A DNA stretch of 64,000 nucleotides from Qipengyuania proteolytica (lineage in GTDB: Bacteria > Pseudomonadota > Alphaproteobacteria > Sphingomonadales > Sphingomonadaceae): contig NZ_JAIGNN010000001.1 in NCBI RefSeq assembly GCF_019711565.1, positions 558,001 through 622,000 of the forward strand, written 5' to 3'. A program made the translations under genes and the position numbers. The notes beneath the pieces were generated by a model. The model worked only from the letters and a program-made list of their open reading frames with translations. It searched no databases and was not told the origin of the DNA. Below, piece by piece: positions 56,717 through 64,000 of this stretch; the stretch's first letter is position 1; each line of letters starts with the position of its first letter.

Positions 56717-58524
56717 GTTTTGAGCCTTGCTTCCATCGTCAGGCGCAGGCCGTTGCCGAGCAGGAAGCCGCCTTCGAGATCCTCGATCCGCAGCTCCGAC
56801 TCGCGCGCCTCTCCGCTTTCAAGCAGCGACTGGCGCAGCACGCCGGGCAGCAGGCCGAGGCGGGCGGGCGGCGTGAGCAGCACGCCATCTGCGCCGCGCA
56901 CGAACAGGTTGGTGACACAGCCTTCGGTCAGAAGGCCGTCCTCGCGCACGAAGATAGCCTCCTGCGCGCCGTGCCCGCGGGCGACGGCCTGCGCATCCTC
57001 GTAGAACCCGCGGTCGGTGGTCTTGTGGCGCAGGCGCCAGTCGCCCGGATCGACCGGCAGGGGCATGACGATGGCCGTCGCGGGCTCGGGCCAGGCTGCG
57101 GGCATGTCGAGCGCCTCGAGCGCGATCGCGCCGCGCCGGGAGGCGAGCAGGCGGACGCGGCTCGGCTTTTCCAGCACGAAACACAGCGCATGGAGCTGGT
57201 TGCGCGCCTCGTGGCGGTCGAAGGCAAAGCCCAGTTCGGCGGCGCTCGCCTTCATCCGCGCGAGGTGCGCTTCGAGGAAGACGATCCCTTCGTCGGGTGT
57301 GAAGCGCATCGTCTCGATCAGGTCGAACTGCGCGGCGGTATGGTCGGGCGAAGAGGTGCGGACGAAGGCGCCCTTGAGCAGCGCCTCGCGCCATTCGGTG
57401 CGCGCCTCGCTGTCGGCTACGATCGCGCCGCCCACGCCCAGCACGGCCTTGCCGCGCCCGTTCTCGATCTCGGTCAGGCGCAAGGTGCGGATGGCGACGT
57501 TGAAGGCGGCGTCGCCGTCGCTCCCGATCCGCCCGATCGCGCCGCAATAGGGCCCGCGCGGATCGCGCTCGACCGCATCGATCAGCTCCATTGCGCGGAT
57601 TTTCGGCGCGCCGGTGATCGAACCGCAGGGGAAGAGCGCGCGGACGAGGTCGATGGCGCTTTCGCCGGCCTTCAATTGCGCGCGGACCACGCTGACCATC
57701 TGGTGGACCGTCGGATAGCTCTCGATCGCGAAGGGTTCGTCCACCCGCACGCTCCCCGGCTCGGCCACACGGCTCAGGTCGTTGCGCATGAGGTCGACGA
57801 TCATGAGATTCTCGGCCTTGTCCTTGGCCGAGGTCGCGAGTTCTTCGCGTAGCGCGGTGTCGGCGGTGGCATCGCCGGCGCGCGGCCGCGTGCCCTTCAT
57901 CGGCTTGGCCTTGGCCTCGCGGCCCTTCAGAGAGACGAACAGCTCCGGGCTGAGGCTGAGCAGCCAGTGCGCGCCGTCGAAGATCACCCCGCCATAGCCC
58001 GCCTGTGCCGCCGGTCGCAGCGCGGCATAGAGCCCCAGCGGATCGCCGGTGAAATTGCCCGCGAGCGGGAAGGTGAGATTGGCCTGGTAGATATCGCCCG
58101 CGGCAATCGCCTCCTGCAGCCGCGCGAAGACTTCTCCATACCCGCCCGGCGACAGCTGCGGTTCGAGCGGACCCACCCCGCCGCCGCCCTGTGCATGCTC
58201 GGAGAGCCACTGCGGCATGTCCTCGGCGGGGATGCGCTCCGGCTCGCCGAACAGGCCGAGCCAGACGAGTGGCCCCGCGCCGCCCGTACGCGCCGCTGCC
58301 AGCTTCGCGAGCTTCGGCTCGAGCGCAAGGCCCGCCTCATAGGCGATATAGCCGGCCAGCTCGCCGCCCTTTGCGCGCGCGGCCTCGGCTGCGGCCAGCA
58401 CCGCCTCGACCTCGTCGGGGCGCCGCGCCACGAACACTTCGCGCGGGTTCTCGAACAGCAGGGCATCGGCCGCGCCGCTTTCGCGTGCATCATCGAGCAG
58501 GACGAAGGGATGCCGGTCGGTCAT
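56713..58524 (-). CDS. pabB: Aminodeoxychorismate synthase component I fused to aminodeoxychorismate lyase
   Basis: The 603-residue protein is a fusion for folate (p-aminobenzoate) synthesis. Residues about 1-350 are PabB, with GDIYQANLTFPL, the motif KPMKGTRPRAGDATAD containing the catalytic Lys, and CGSITGAPKIRAME. Residues about 365-603 are PabC, a class IV PLP aminotransferase/lyase, with RHKTTDRGFYEDA (PLP-binding Lys), and TEGCVTNLFVR. It makes both the synthase and the lyase from one polypeptide; glutamine amidotransferase PabA is not in the window. ATG 58524 is the best start. It leads an operon with rluA and arfB. Confidence 0.9.
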   Translation of the reverse strand: MTDRHPFVLLDDARESGAADALLFENPREVFVARRPDEVEAVLAAAEAARAKGGELAGYIAYEAGLALEPKLAKLAAARTGGAGPLVWLGLFGEPERIPAEDMPQWLSEHAQGGGGVGPLEPQLSPGGYGEVFARLQEAIAAGDIYQANLTFPLAGNFTGDPLGLYAALRPAAQAGYGGVIFDGAHWLLSLSPELFVSLKGREAKAKPMKGTRPRAGDATADTALREELATSAKDKAENLMIVDLMRNDLSRVAEPGSVRVDEPFAIESYPTVHQMVSVVRAQLKAGESAIDLVRALFPCGSITGAPKIRAMELIDAVERDPRGPYCGAIGRIGSDGDAAFNVAIRTLRLTEIENGRGKAVLGVGGAIVADSEARTEWREALLKGAFVRTSSPDHTAAQFDLIETMRFTPDEGIVFLEAHLARMKASAAELGFAFDRHEARNQLHALCFVLEKPSRVRLLASRRGAIALEALDMPAAWPEPATAIVMPLPVDPGDWRLRHKTTDRGFYEDAQAVARGHGAQEAIFVREDGLLTEGCVTNLFVRGADGVLLTPPARLGLLPGVLRQSLLESGEARESELRIEDLEGGFLLGNGLRLTMEARLKT

Positions 58525-58634
58525 CGGGAACAAGCCTTTAGCCGCTGGCGCGCCGCTGTCCATGCATAGCTTGACCTTGACCGCACGCCTGCGCCACACC
58601 GCCGTGACGGCAAGAAACAGGAGCGGGCGCGGAT

Positions 58635-60161
58635 ATGGGCGAGATTTTCCTCGGACTGGGCGGGAATGGCGAGTACCAGAAGCTGCTGCTCGGGCAGGCC
58701 AACCGCCACGGGCTGATCGCGGGTGCGACCGGGACCGGCAAGACGGTCACGCTGCAGGGCCTTGCCGAAAGCTTTTCCGCCGCCGGGGTTCCGGTCTTCC
58801 TCGCCGATGTGAAGGGCGACCTGTCGGGCATCTCGATGGCCGGTTCGCCGCAGTTCAAGCATGCCGACAAGCTCGAAGGCCGGGCGAGGGAGCTCGGCAT
58901 GGAGGACTACGCCTACAAGGACAATGCCGCGGTCTTCTGGGACCTCTACGGCGAAAAGGGTTTCCCGATCCGCACCACGATCTCGGAAATGGGGCCGCTG
59001 CTGCTCGCGCGCTTGCTCGACCTCAACGAGACGCAGGAAGGGGTGCTCAACATCGTCTTCCGCTTCGCCGACGAACAGGGCCTGCTGCTGCTCGATCTCG
59101 GCGATCTGCAGGCCATGCTCGCGCATACGGCGGAGAATGCGAAGGAGCTCTCCGCGAAATACGGCAATGTCACCAAGGCCAGCGTCGGCACGATCCAGCG
59201 CCAGCTGCTGAGCTTCGAGAGCCAGGGCGCGGACATGTTCTTCGGCGAACCTGCGCTGGAGATCGACGATTTCCTCAAGGTGGACGATCAGGGGCGCGGG
59301 GTGATCAACATCCTCTCGGCCGAAAAGCTGATGCGCGGGCCCAAGCTCTACGCGACCTTCCTCCTTTGGCTGCTCGCCGAACTGTTCGAAACGCTGCCCG
59401 AAGTGGGCGACCCCGAGAAACCGAAGCTCGTGTTCTTCTTCGACGAGGCGCACCTGCTGTTCGACGGCGCGCCCGAAGCGCTGGAGGACAAGGTCGAGCA
59501 GGTCGTGCGCCTGATCCGCTCGAAGGGCGTGGGCGTCTATTTCGTCACCCAGAACCCGATCGACATTCCGGAGAAGATCGCGGGCCAGCTCGGCAACCGC
59601 ATCCAGCACGCGCTGCGCGCCTTCACCCCGCGCGACAAGCGGGCGATCAAGGCGGCGGCGGAGACTTTCCGCATCAATCCCGATCTCGATGTCGAGCAGG
59701 CGATCACCGAGCTGAAGGTGGGCGAGGCGCTGGTCTCGACGCTCGACGAGGACGGCGCGCCGTCGGTGGTCCAGCGCACGCTGATCAAGCCGCCGCATTC
59801 GCGGCTCGGCCCGGTGACCGACAAGGAGCGCGCGATCATCAATTCGGTGAGCGAACTCGACGGCAAGTATGACGACGCGGTCGACCGCGAGAGCGCGGAG
59901 GAGGTGCTGGCCGCCAAGACTGCCGATGCCGCTGCGACTGCCGCAGAGGTCGAGGTAAAGGGCCGCGAGGAGGTTGCGAAGCGGCCACGCAAGACCACGT
60001 CGATGTGGGAAAAGGCGGGCAAGGCGGCAGCCACCGCGGCGGCCGGGTCGCTCTCCTCGATCGCCGTGGCGACCGTGCTGGGCAAGAAGTCGAGCGCCGA
60101 CCCGATCCGCACCGGCGCGACGGCCTTCGTGCGCAATATCTTCGGGAGCCTGATGCGCTAG
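58635..60161 (+). CDS. HerA-like ATPase (DUF853)
   Basis: The 508-residue protein is of the HerA/FtsK helicase superfamily, DUF853 type. Walker A is in [14 protein letters not shown] (about residues 30-43), Walker B in [14 protein letters not shown]. The arginine-finger region follows in [25 protein letters not shown]. The C-terminal part has Ala/Lys-rich tracts. The cellular role is unclear; HerA relatives pump or translocate DNA, but this bacterial type is not well described. Its stop shares CTAG with the histidine kinase gene. Confidence 0.88.
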   Translation: MGEIFLGLGGNGEYQKLLLGQANRHGLIAGATGTGKTVTLQGLAESFSAAGVPVFLADVKGDLSGISMAGSPQFKHADKLEGRARELGMEDYAYKDNAAVFWDLYGEKGFPIRTTISEMGPLLLARLLDLNETQEGVLNIVFRFADEQGLLLLDLGDLQAMLAHTAENAKELSAKYGNVTKASVGTIQRQLLSFESQGADMFFGEPALEIDDFLKVDDQGRGVINILSAEKLMRGPKLYATFLLWLLAELFETLPEVGDPEKPKLVFFFDEAHLLFDGAPEALEDKVEQVVRLIRSKGVGVYFVTQNPIDIPEKIAGQLGNRIQHALRAFTPRDKRAIKAAAETFRINPDLDVEQAITELKVGEALVSTLDEDGAPSVVQRTLIKPPHSRLGPVTDKERAIINSVSELDGKYDDAVDRESAEEVLAAKTADAAATAAEVEVKGREEVAKRPRKTTSMWEKAGKAAATAAAGSLSSIAVATVLGKKSSADPIRTGATAFVRNIFGSLMR

Positions 60162-61564
60162 AGCGGCAGGCGGATTTCCGCGCTCAGGCCGCCTTCGGCG
60201 CGGTTCATCAGCACCAGCCTGCCGCCATGCTGCTCCGCCACGGCGCGTGCGATGGTGAGGCCGAGGCCCGCGCCGCCGGTCTCGCGATTTCGGCTCGCCT
60301 CGCCGCGCGTGAAGGGCTCGAGCATTTCGGCCAAGCGGGCTTCGGGGATGCCGGGGCCGCGGTCCGCGACGCGCAGCACGGCTTCGTCGCCTTCGCGCAC
60401 GACGGTGACCTCCGCCGATCCGCCGTAGCGCAGGGCATTGGTGACGAGGTTCCTGAGGCCTCGCTTGAGCCATGTGAGGTGGACCGGCGCGGCGACGCGG
60501 CCTGTCGTCTCCAGCGTAACCGGTTGCCCCATGTCCTCGAATTCCTCGACCACCGAGGCGGCGAGCGCGCCGAGCTCGGTCACTTCGGGCGGCGCACCCG
60601 CACGGCCGACGCGGGCCAGCGAAAGGATGTCGTCGAGCGTCTGCGTGATCTCCTCGATCGTCGCGGCCATCCTGTCGCGCGCGGCATCGTTCTCGACGCT
60701 TTCGATCCGCACGCGCAGCGCGGCGAGCGGGGTCTTGAGGTCATGCCCGATCGCGCCGAGCATCACGTCCTTCTCGTCCAGCATTGCGCCGATCCGGGAT
60801 TGCATGGCGTTGTGCGCTTCGATCAGGTGACGCACATCGTCGGGGCCGGTTGCGGGAATCGGTGCACCCGGCGTTCCCGCGCCGGCGAATCGGGCAGTGC
60901 TGTCCGCGAGTGCGGCGAGCGGCCGTGTGATGCGGCGCAGGACGAACCACAGCAGCCCGAACAGGACGATGAACAGGATCAGGGTCTGGAAGACCAGCGT
61001 GCCCATGATTGTGCGGTCGCGCGCCGGGATGGGCAGGCGCGCGATCTGCCACGTGTCGCTACCCTGCTGGCGCAGGCCCACGACCAGCAGTTCGCCGGGA
61101 GCCTCGCGCAAGCGGCCGGCAAGGCGCGGGAAACGATCGCGCGCGCCGGCAACGATCGGGTCGCTCAGCATCGGACGGCGGATCACGACCAGTTCCGCAA
61201 TAGCGACACCCTGTGCTTCGAGCACCTCGCGCACCGTATCCTCGCGGTCGGTCATGCGGAGATCGCCGGCCGCGAGCGGGCTCGCGGTGCTTTCCGCGTA
61301 GCGCAGGCGGCGCGGCAGGCGAAGGCCTCCGAAGTCGCGCCCGCCGTCACGGACCAGTCGCGGTCCGCGCTCGCCGCGCCCCCGCTCCCCGCGTGTCTCG
61401 CCGGTAACGAGTTGGAAGGCTGCGGTATTGGCGATTGCCAGTTCGCGGCGCTGTTCGGCGGCGCGATAGAGGAGGGTGGTGGAGATCGCCTGCGCAATAA
61501 GCAGCGCGGCGGCGGTCGCCAACATGACCTGGCCGAACAGGCTGCGCGGGACCAGTCGCATCAT
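60158..61564 (-). CDS. Sensor histidine kinase
   Basis: The 468-residue protein has an N-terminal transmembrane helix (about residues 5-26), a periplasmic sensor region, a second transmembrane helix ([20 protein letters not shown]), a HAMP domain, the HisKA site with His274 ([14 protein letters not shown]) and an ATPase domain with NALRYGG, DRGPGIP and GAGLGLTIA. It is EnvZ-like in layout. The periplasmic region is about 140 residues. It overlaps the response regulator by four bases and is expected to phosphorylate it. Confidence 0.93.
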   Translation of the reverse strand: MMRLVPRSLFGQVMLATAAALLIAQAISTTLLYRAAEQRRELAIANTAAFQLVTGETRGERGRGERGPRLVRDGGRDFGGLRLPRRLRYAESTASPLAAGDLRMTDREDTVREVLEAQGVAIAELVVIRRPMLSDPIVAGARDRFPRLAGRLREAPGELLVVGLRQQGSDTWQIARLPIPARDRTIMGTLVFQTLILFIVLFGLLWFVLRRITRPLAALADSTARFAGAGTPGAPIPATGPDDVRHLIEAHNAMQSRIGAMLDEKDVMLGAIGHDLKTPLAALRVRIESVENDAARDRMAATIEEITQTLDDILSLARVGRAGAPPEVTELGALAASVVEEFEDMGQPVTLETTGRVAAPVHLTWLKRGLRNLVTNALRYGGSAEVTVVREGDEAVLRVADRGPGIPEARLAEMLEPFTRGEASRNRETGGAGLGLTIARAVAEQHGGRLVLMNRAEGGLSAEIRLPL

Positions 61565-62295
61565 GCGCGCTCGCGCGGCTGGCGGGTGACGTCGGCGGAG
61601 AGGCGATAGCCGCCGCCGCGCACGGTCTGGATCAGCTGCGGATTACGGCTGTCGACCTCGATCTTGCGGCGCAGGCGGCTGACCTGGTTGTCGACCGCGC
61701 GATCGAACAGTTGCGCTTCGCGGCCCTGCACGAGATCGAGCAGGCGGTCGCGGTCGAGCACCTGGCGCGGATGGTCGCAGAAGGCGCGCAGCATGCGAAA
61801 TTCGGCGGTCGAAATGGGTACGGTGGCCCCTTCGGGATCGGTCAGCTTGCGCTTGAGCGGGTCGAGCGTCCAGCCCTCGAAGGCATATTCCAGCTCCTCG
61901 TCGGGCGTGGCAGGGGGGCGTTCGGCGCGGCGCAGGACGGAACGGATTCGGGCAACCAGCTCGCGCGGCTCGAACGGCTTGGTAACATAGTCGTCGGCGC
62001 CGATCTCGAGCCCGACGATCCGGTCCATCGCCTCGCCGCGCGCGGTGACGAGGATCACCGGCAGGTGGCGCGCCTCGGTGAGATGGCGGCAGAGCGACAA
62101 CCCGTCTTCGCCGGGCATCATGATGTCGAGCAGGACGAGATCGGGCGTGTTGCCGACCAGCCAGCTGCGCGCGGCGGCGGCGCTCTCCGCCTCCTGCACG
62201 ATGAACCCCTGGCCGGTGAGATACTCGGCCAGGGGTTCGCGCAAGGATCGCTCGTCATCGACCAGGAGGAGGGTGGTGGGCGCGGTTTCAATCAT
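61561..62295 (-). CDS. OmpR-family response regulator
   Basis: The 244-residue protein has a receiver domain with Asp57 (DLVLLDIMMPGEDG) as phosphoacceptor, acidic residues at 13-14 and the Lys of TKPFEPREL. The C-terminal winged-helix DNA-binding domain (RLLDLVQGREAQLFDRAVDN) is OmpR/PhoB-like. It pairs with the overlapping histidine kinase. It starts 50 bases after the EF-hand gene, so all three may be one operon. Targets are unknown. Confidence 0.93.
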   Translation of the reverse strand: MIETAPTTLLLVDDERSLREPLAEYLTGQGFIVQEAESAAAARSWLVGNTPDLVLLDIMMPGEDGLSLCRHLTEARHLPVILVTARGEAMDRIVGLEIGADDYVTKPFEPRELVARIRSVLRRAERPPATPDEELEYAFEGWTLDPLKRKLTDPEGATVPISTAEFRMLRAFCDHPRQVLDRDRLLDLVQGREAQLFDRAVDNQVSRLRRKIEVDSRNPQLIQTVRGGGYRLSADVTRQPRERA

Positions 62296-62345
62296 GGTGT
62301 GTCGTTACCGCGCCTACCGTTTGTCGGGCGAGGCGATCAAGCGCC

Positions 62346-63035
62346 TTACTGAGCGCGACGTTCGGCCCGGCGCTCCTGCCAGGCGGCGCGCCTCGCCTCG
62401 CGGGCGGCCTGGCGTTCTTCCGCGGTTACCTTGCCATCGCCGTCGGCATCGAGCTTGGCGAAGCGGGCCGCAACGCCAGTGTCGAACTCGGCCTTGGTGA
62501 TGGCCTTGTCGCCGTTCGCGTCGGCCATGCCGAAGCCGTGCTTGCCGCGCATGCCGTGATGGCCCCGCTCGCCGCGCGCTTCATGCATCGCTTGCATTTC
62601 GGCCATCGTCAGGCCGCCGGAGCTGTCGGTGTCCGCCGCAGCGAAGCGTTCGGCCATTTTGGCAGCGCGGTCACCGCCGCGCTTGCCCATGCGTTCGCGC
62701 GGTTCGGCTCCGCGTTCGGCCATGCGTTCCGCGCGGCGTTCCTTGCGGGCTTCGTGGGCTGCCTGCATTTCGGCCTGGGTGACCTCGCCGTCATTGTCGG
62801 CGTCGATCCGGGCGAAATGCTCGGCCATCTTCGCTTGGCGGTCGGCGGCGTCGAGAACGCCGTCGGAATTGGCGTCCATGCGAGCGAAGTGCTCGGCCGA
62901 CTTGGCCTGCATTTCGGCCAGGGTCACGACGCCATCGGCGTTCGTATCGGCGCGTTCGCCGCGGGTCTGGGAATAGGCGACGCCGCCGGTCAGGGCGACC
63001 GCCGCAGCGGAAAGGGTCAGAATGGTCTTGCGCAT
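62346..63035 (-). CDS. Periplasmic EF-hand protein with six loops
   Basis: The 229-residue protein has a signal peptide (residues about 1-22) and six EF-hand loops: residues 30-41, 54-65, 78-89, 135-146, 172-183 and 196-207. Loops 1, 3, 4 and 6 follow the DxDxDG...E pattern. Loop 2 ends in Asp (D65), and loop 5 has Lys where Gly is usual (position 6). Between loops 3 and 4 is a very basic linker (ERMGKRGGDRAAK) and between 4 and 5 a His-rich stretch (RGHHGMRGKHGFG). It probably binds calcium in the periplasm. The gene is next to a two-component system. Confidence 0.88.
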   Translation of the reverse strand: MRKTILTLSAAAVALTGGVAYSQTRGERADTNADGVVTLAEMQAKSAEHFARMDANSDGVLDAADRQAKMAEHFARIDADNDGEVTQAEMQAAHEARKERRAERMAERGAEPRERMGKRGGDRAAKMAERFAAADTDSSGGLTMAEMQAMHEARGERGHHGMRGKHGFGMADANGDKAITKAEFDTGVAARFAKLDADGDGKVTAEERQAAREARRAAWQERRAERRAQ

Positions 63036-63199
63036 GGCACATCTCCGTAAGTTGATATCGGAGAGCTGCGACGGCGGGGGAGGGAGGGGGAGACCGTTTA
63101 TCCGCCGCAGCTCGTGTGCCTCTTCTAGGCCCGCATTGTCGCAGGATTATGCCGGGCAGAAAGCGAATTGTATCGCTTTGTCGCGTGATCGCGTGGGCG

Positions 63200-63616
63200 T
63201 TAATCGACCGGAAATGCGGATCGCTCGCGCATCTGCGTCCCTTCGCCCGCAGTGATGAAGATCGCGGTCGCGCTCTCGGCGACATCGGCGATGTGCCAGA
63301 CGCCGGGCGGGTTGATGGCGTATTCTCCTGCAGCAAGCGTTACGGTTGCGCGATGCCCATCAGGAAATTCCTGCGTCAGCACCATCTCGCCTGCCGTGCA
63401 GATGACGACCTCTGCGCCGAGCGGGTGCATTTCCCATGTGTCCCACCCCTCGGTGAAACTGTGCTGCGATACCAGCCTGCCCTCGGCCCCGTCCGCGCCA
63501 TGCCGCGCGCCGTATTCGTCGTACCACTGGTACCCGTCGAACGGCGGCTGCGGCACGGCGGTGGCGCCGAGGCCGAGATGCAGGAAACTCTCGGACAGCT
63601 TGCGCTTGCCCTCCAT
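63200..63616 (-). CDS. Cupin-domain protein
   Basis: The 138-residue protein has a beta-barrel cupin pattern: GWDTWEMHPLGAEVVICTAG with a His/Glu metal-site-like arrangement, and ATVTLAAGEYAINPPGVWH with the second His. The function of small cupins cannot be told from sequence; sugar or amino acid binding, or dioxygenase-like reactions, are options. It starts with ATG 63616, sharing bases with the stop of the VOC gene upstream (TGATG), so the two are coupled. Confidence 0.8.
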   Translation of the reverse strand: MEGKRKLSESFLHLGLGATAVPQPPFDGYQWYDEYGARHGADGAEGRLVSQHSFTEGWDTWEMHPLGAEVVICTAGEMVLTQEFPDGHRATVTLAAGEYAINPPGVWHIADVAESATAIFITAGEGTQMRERSAFPVD

Positions 63617-64000
63617 CAGGCGACCTTGTCCATCAGGAAGGCGTTGAGCTTGTTGCCGTCGGGATCGCGGAAATAGGCGGCGTAGAAGACCATGCCGTTC
63701 TCGTCGGGCTCGCCGCGCGGGCCGGGCGCACCTTCGTCACTGCCGCCATTGGCGAGCGCGAGGTCGTAGATCCGCTGGACCTGGCCGCGGTCCTTGCATT
63801 CGATCGCGACCATCGTGCCGTTGCCCACGGTCGCTTCCTTGCCGTCGAACGGCTTGGTCGCGGCGATCCCGGGCCCGCCGTCCCATGCGCCCCAGGCGAT
63901 GAAGGTGTCGAAATCCATCATCCGACCGACGCCCATTTCGGCGGCGATGGGATCGTAGAATTGCGCAGCGCGCTCGAGGTCGTTGGTCCCCAGCGTAACG
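63616..64000 (-). CDS. VOC-family (glyoxalase/bleomycin resistance-type) protein, N-terminus outside window
   Basis: The frame is open to the right edge, so the first residues lie outside. The visible 127 residues begin VTLGTNDLERAAQFYDPIAA, the typical first strand and helix of the vicinal-oxygen-chelate fold. The end shows FYAAYFRDPDGNKLNAFL, with the expected metal-binding or structural residues of this family. The substrate is unknown. It overlaps the cupin gene. Confidence 0.85.
   Translation of the reverse strand, partial: VTLGTNDLERAAQFYDPIAAEMGVGRMMDFDTFIAWGAWDGGPGIAATKPFDGKEATVGNGTMVAIECKDRGQVQRIYDLALANGGSDEGAPGPRGEPDENGMVFYAAYFRDPDGNKLNAFLMDKVA

Overview
The window is GC-rich, gene-dense chromosomal DNA from an alphaproteobacterium, most likely Sphingomonadales and probably Erythrobacteraceae (Erythrobacter, Qipengyuania or Altererythrobacter type). 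The reasons are the order DUF3576 lipoprotein-leuS-lptE-holA, rnd-lptC-lptA, the exosortase-A-associated glycosylation genes, the polyhydroxyalkanoate (PHA) genes, and the many short Ala/Glu-rich lipoproteins. This is inferred from family knowledge only. I see no rRNA, tRNA, CRISPR array, prophage, insertion sequence or integrase.

Layout. 1-8 kb: the end of a flotillin-like gene, a secreted metal-dependent protease candidate, galU and murA (envelope precursors), a small stress-type protein, a ribbon-helix-helix (RHH) regulator, a membrane-tethered LuxR/DUF4019 protein, phaB and small secreted proteins. 8-16 kb: leuS-lptE-holA facing rnd-lptC-lptA-nucleotidyltransferase, then ung. 16-26 kb: a serine hydrolase, a short-chain dehydrogenase and a crotonase, then the glutamate synthase operon gltB-gltD with a small ATPase behind it. 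26-30 kb: a membrane protein and the exosortase-A-associated glycosyltransferase and O-ligase. 30-40 kb: MaoC hydratase, thiolase, DUF4126 protein, PHA depolymerase, an ABC exporter, an M13 metallopeptidase, uppP and stress or lipoprotein genes. 40-46 kb: phhA and ppk2, then an acyl-CoA catabolic cluster (acyl-CoA dehydrogenase, CoA-transferase, thiolase, MaoC-type hydratase). 47-54 kb: recQ, an SPFH-RHH-membrane protein operon, a beta-helix protein, a DksA-type zinc finger, psd, ribA and xth. 54-64 kb: lolA, rpmG, pabBC-rluA-arfB, a HerA-like ATPase, an EF-hand/response-regulator/histidine-kinase operon, a cupin and the start of a VOC-family gene.

Most of the content is housekeeping: envelope biogenesis (galU, murA, lptACE, lolA, uppP, psd), nitrogen assimilation (gltBD), PHA and acyl-CoA metabolism, and DNA repair (ung, xth, recQ, rnd, holA). 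The parts most worth a second look are: (i) a 30-bp AT-rich near-palindrome directly before the SPFH-RHH-membrane operon, a likely autoregulatory operator; (ii) two copies of an 83-bp palindromic element about 9 kb apart, in opposite orientation, each 45-49 bp before a start codon; (iii) a six-loop EF-hand protein in apparent operon with a two-component system; (iv) two genes, ribA and the ATPase behind gltD, whose best-supported start is CTG.
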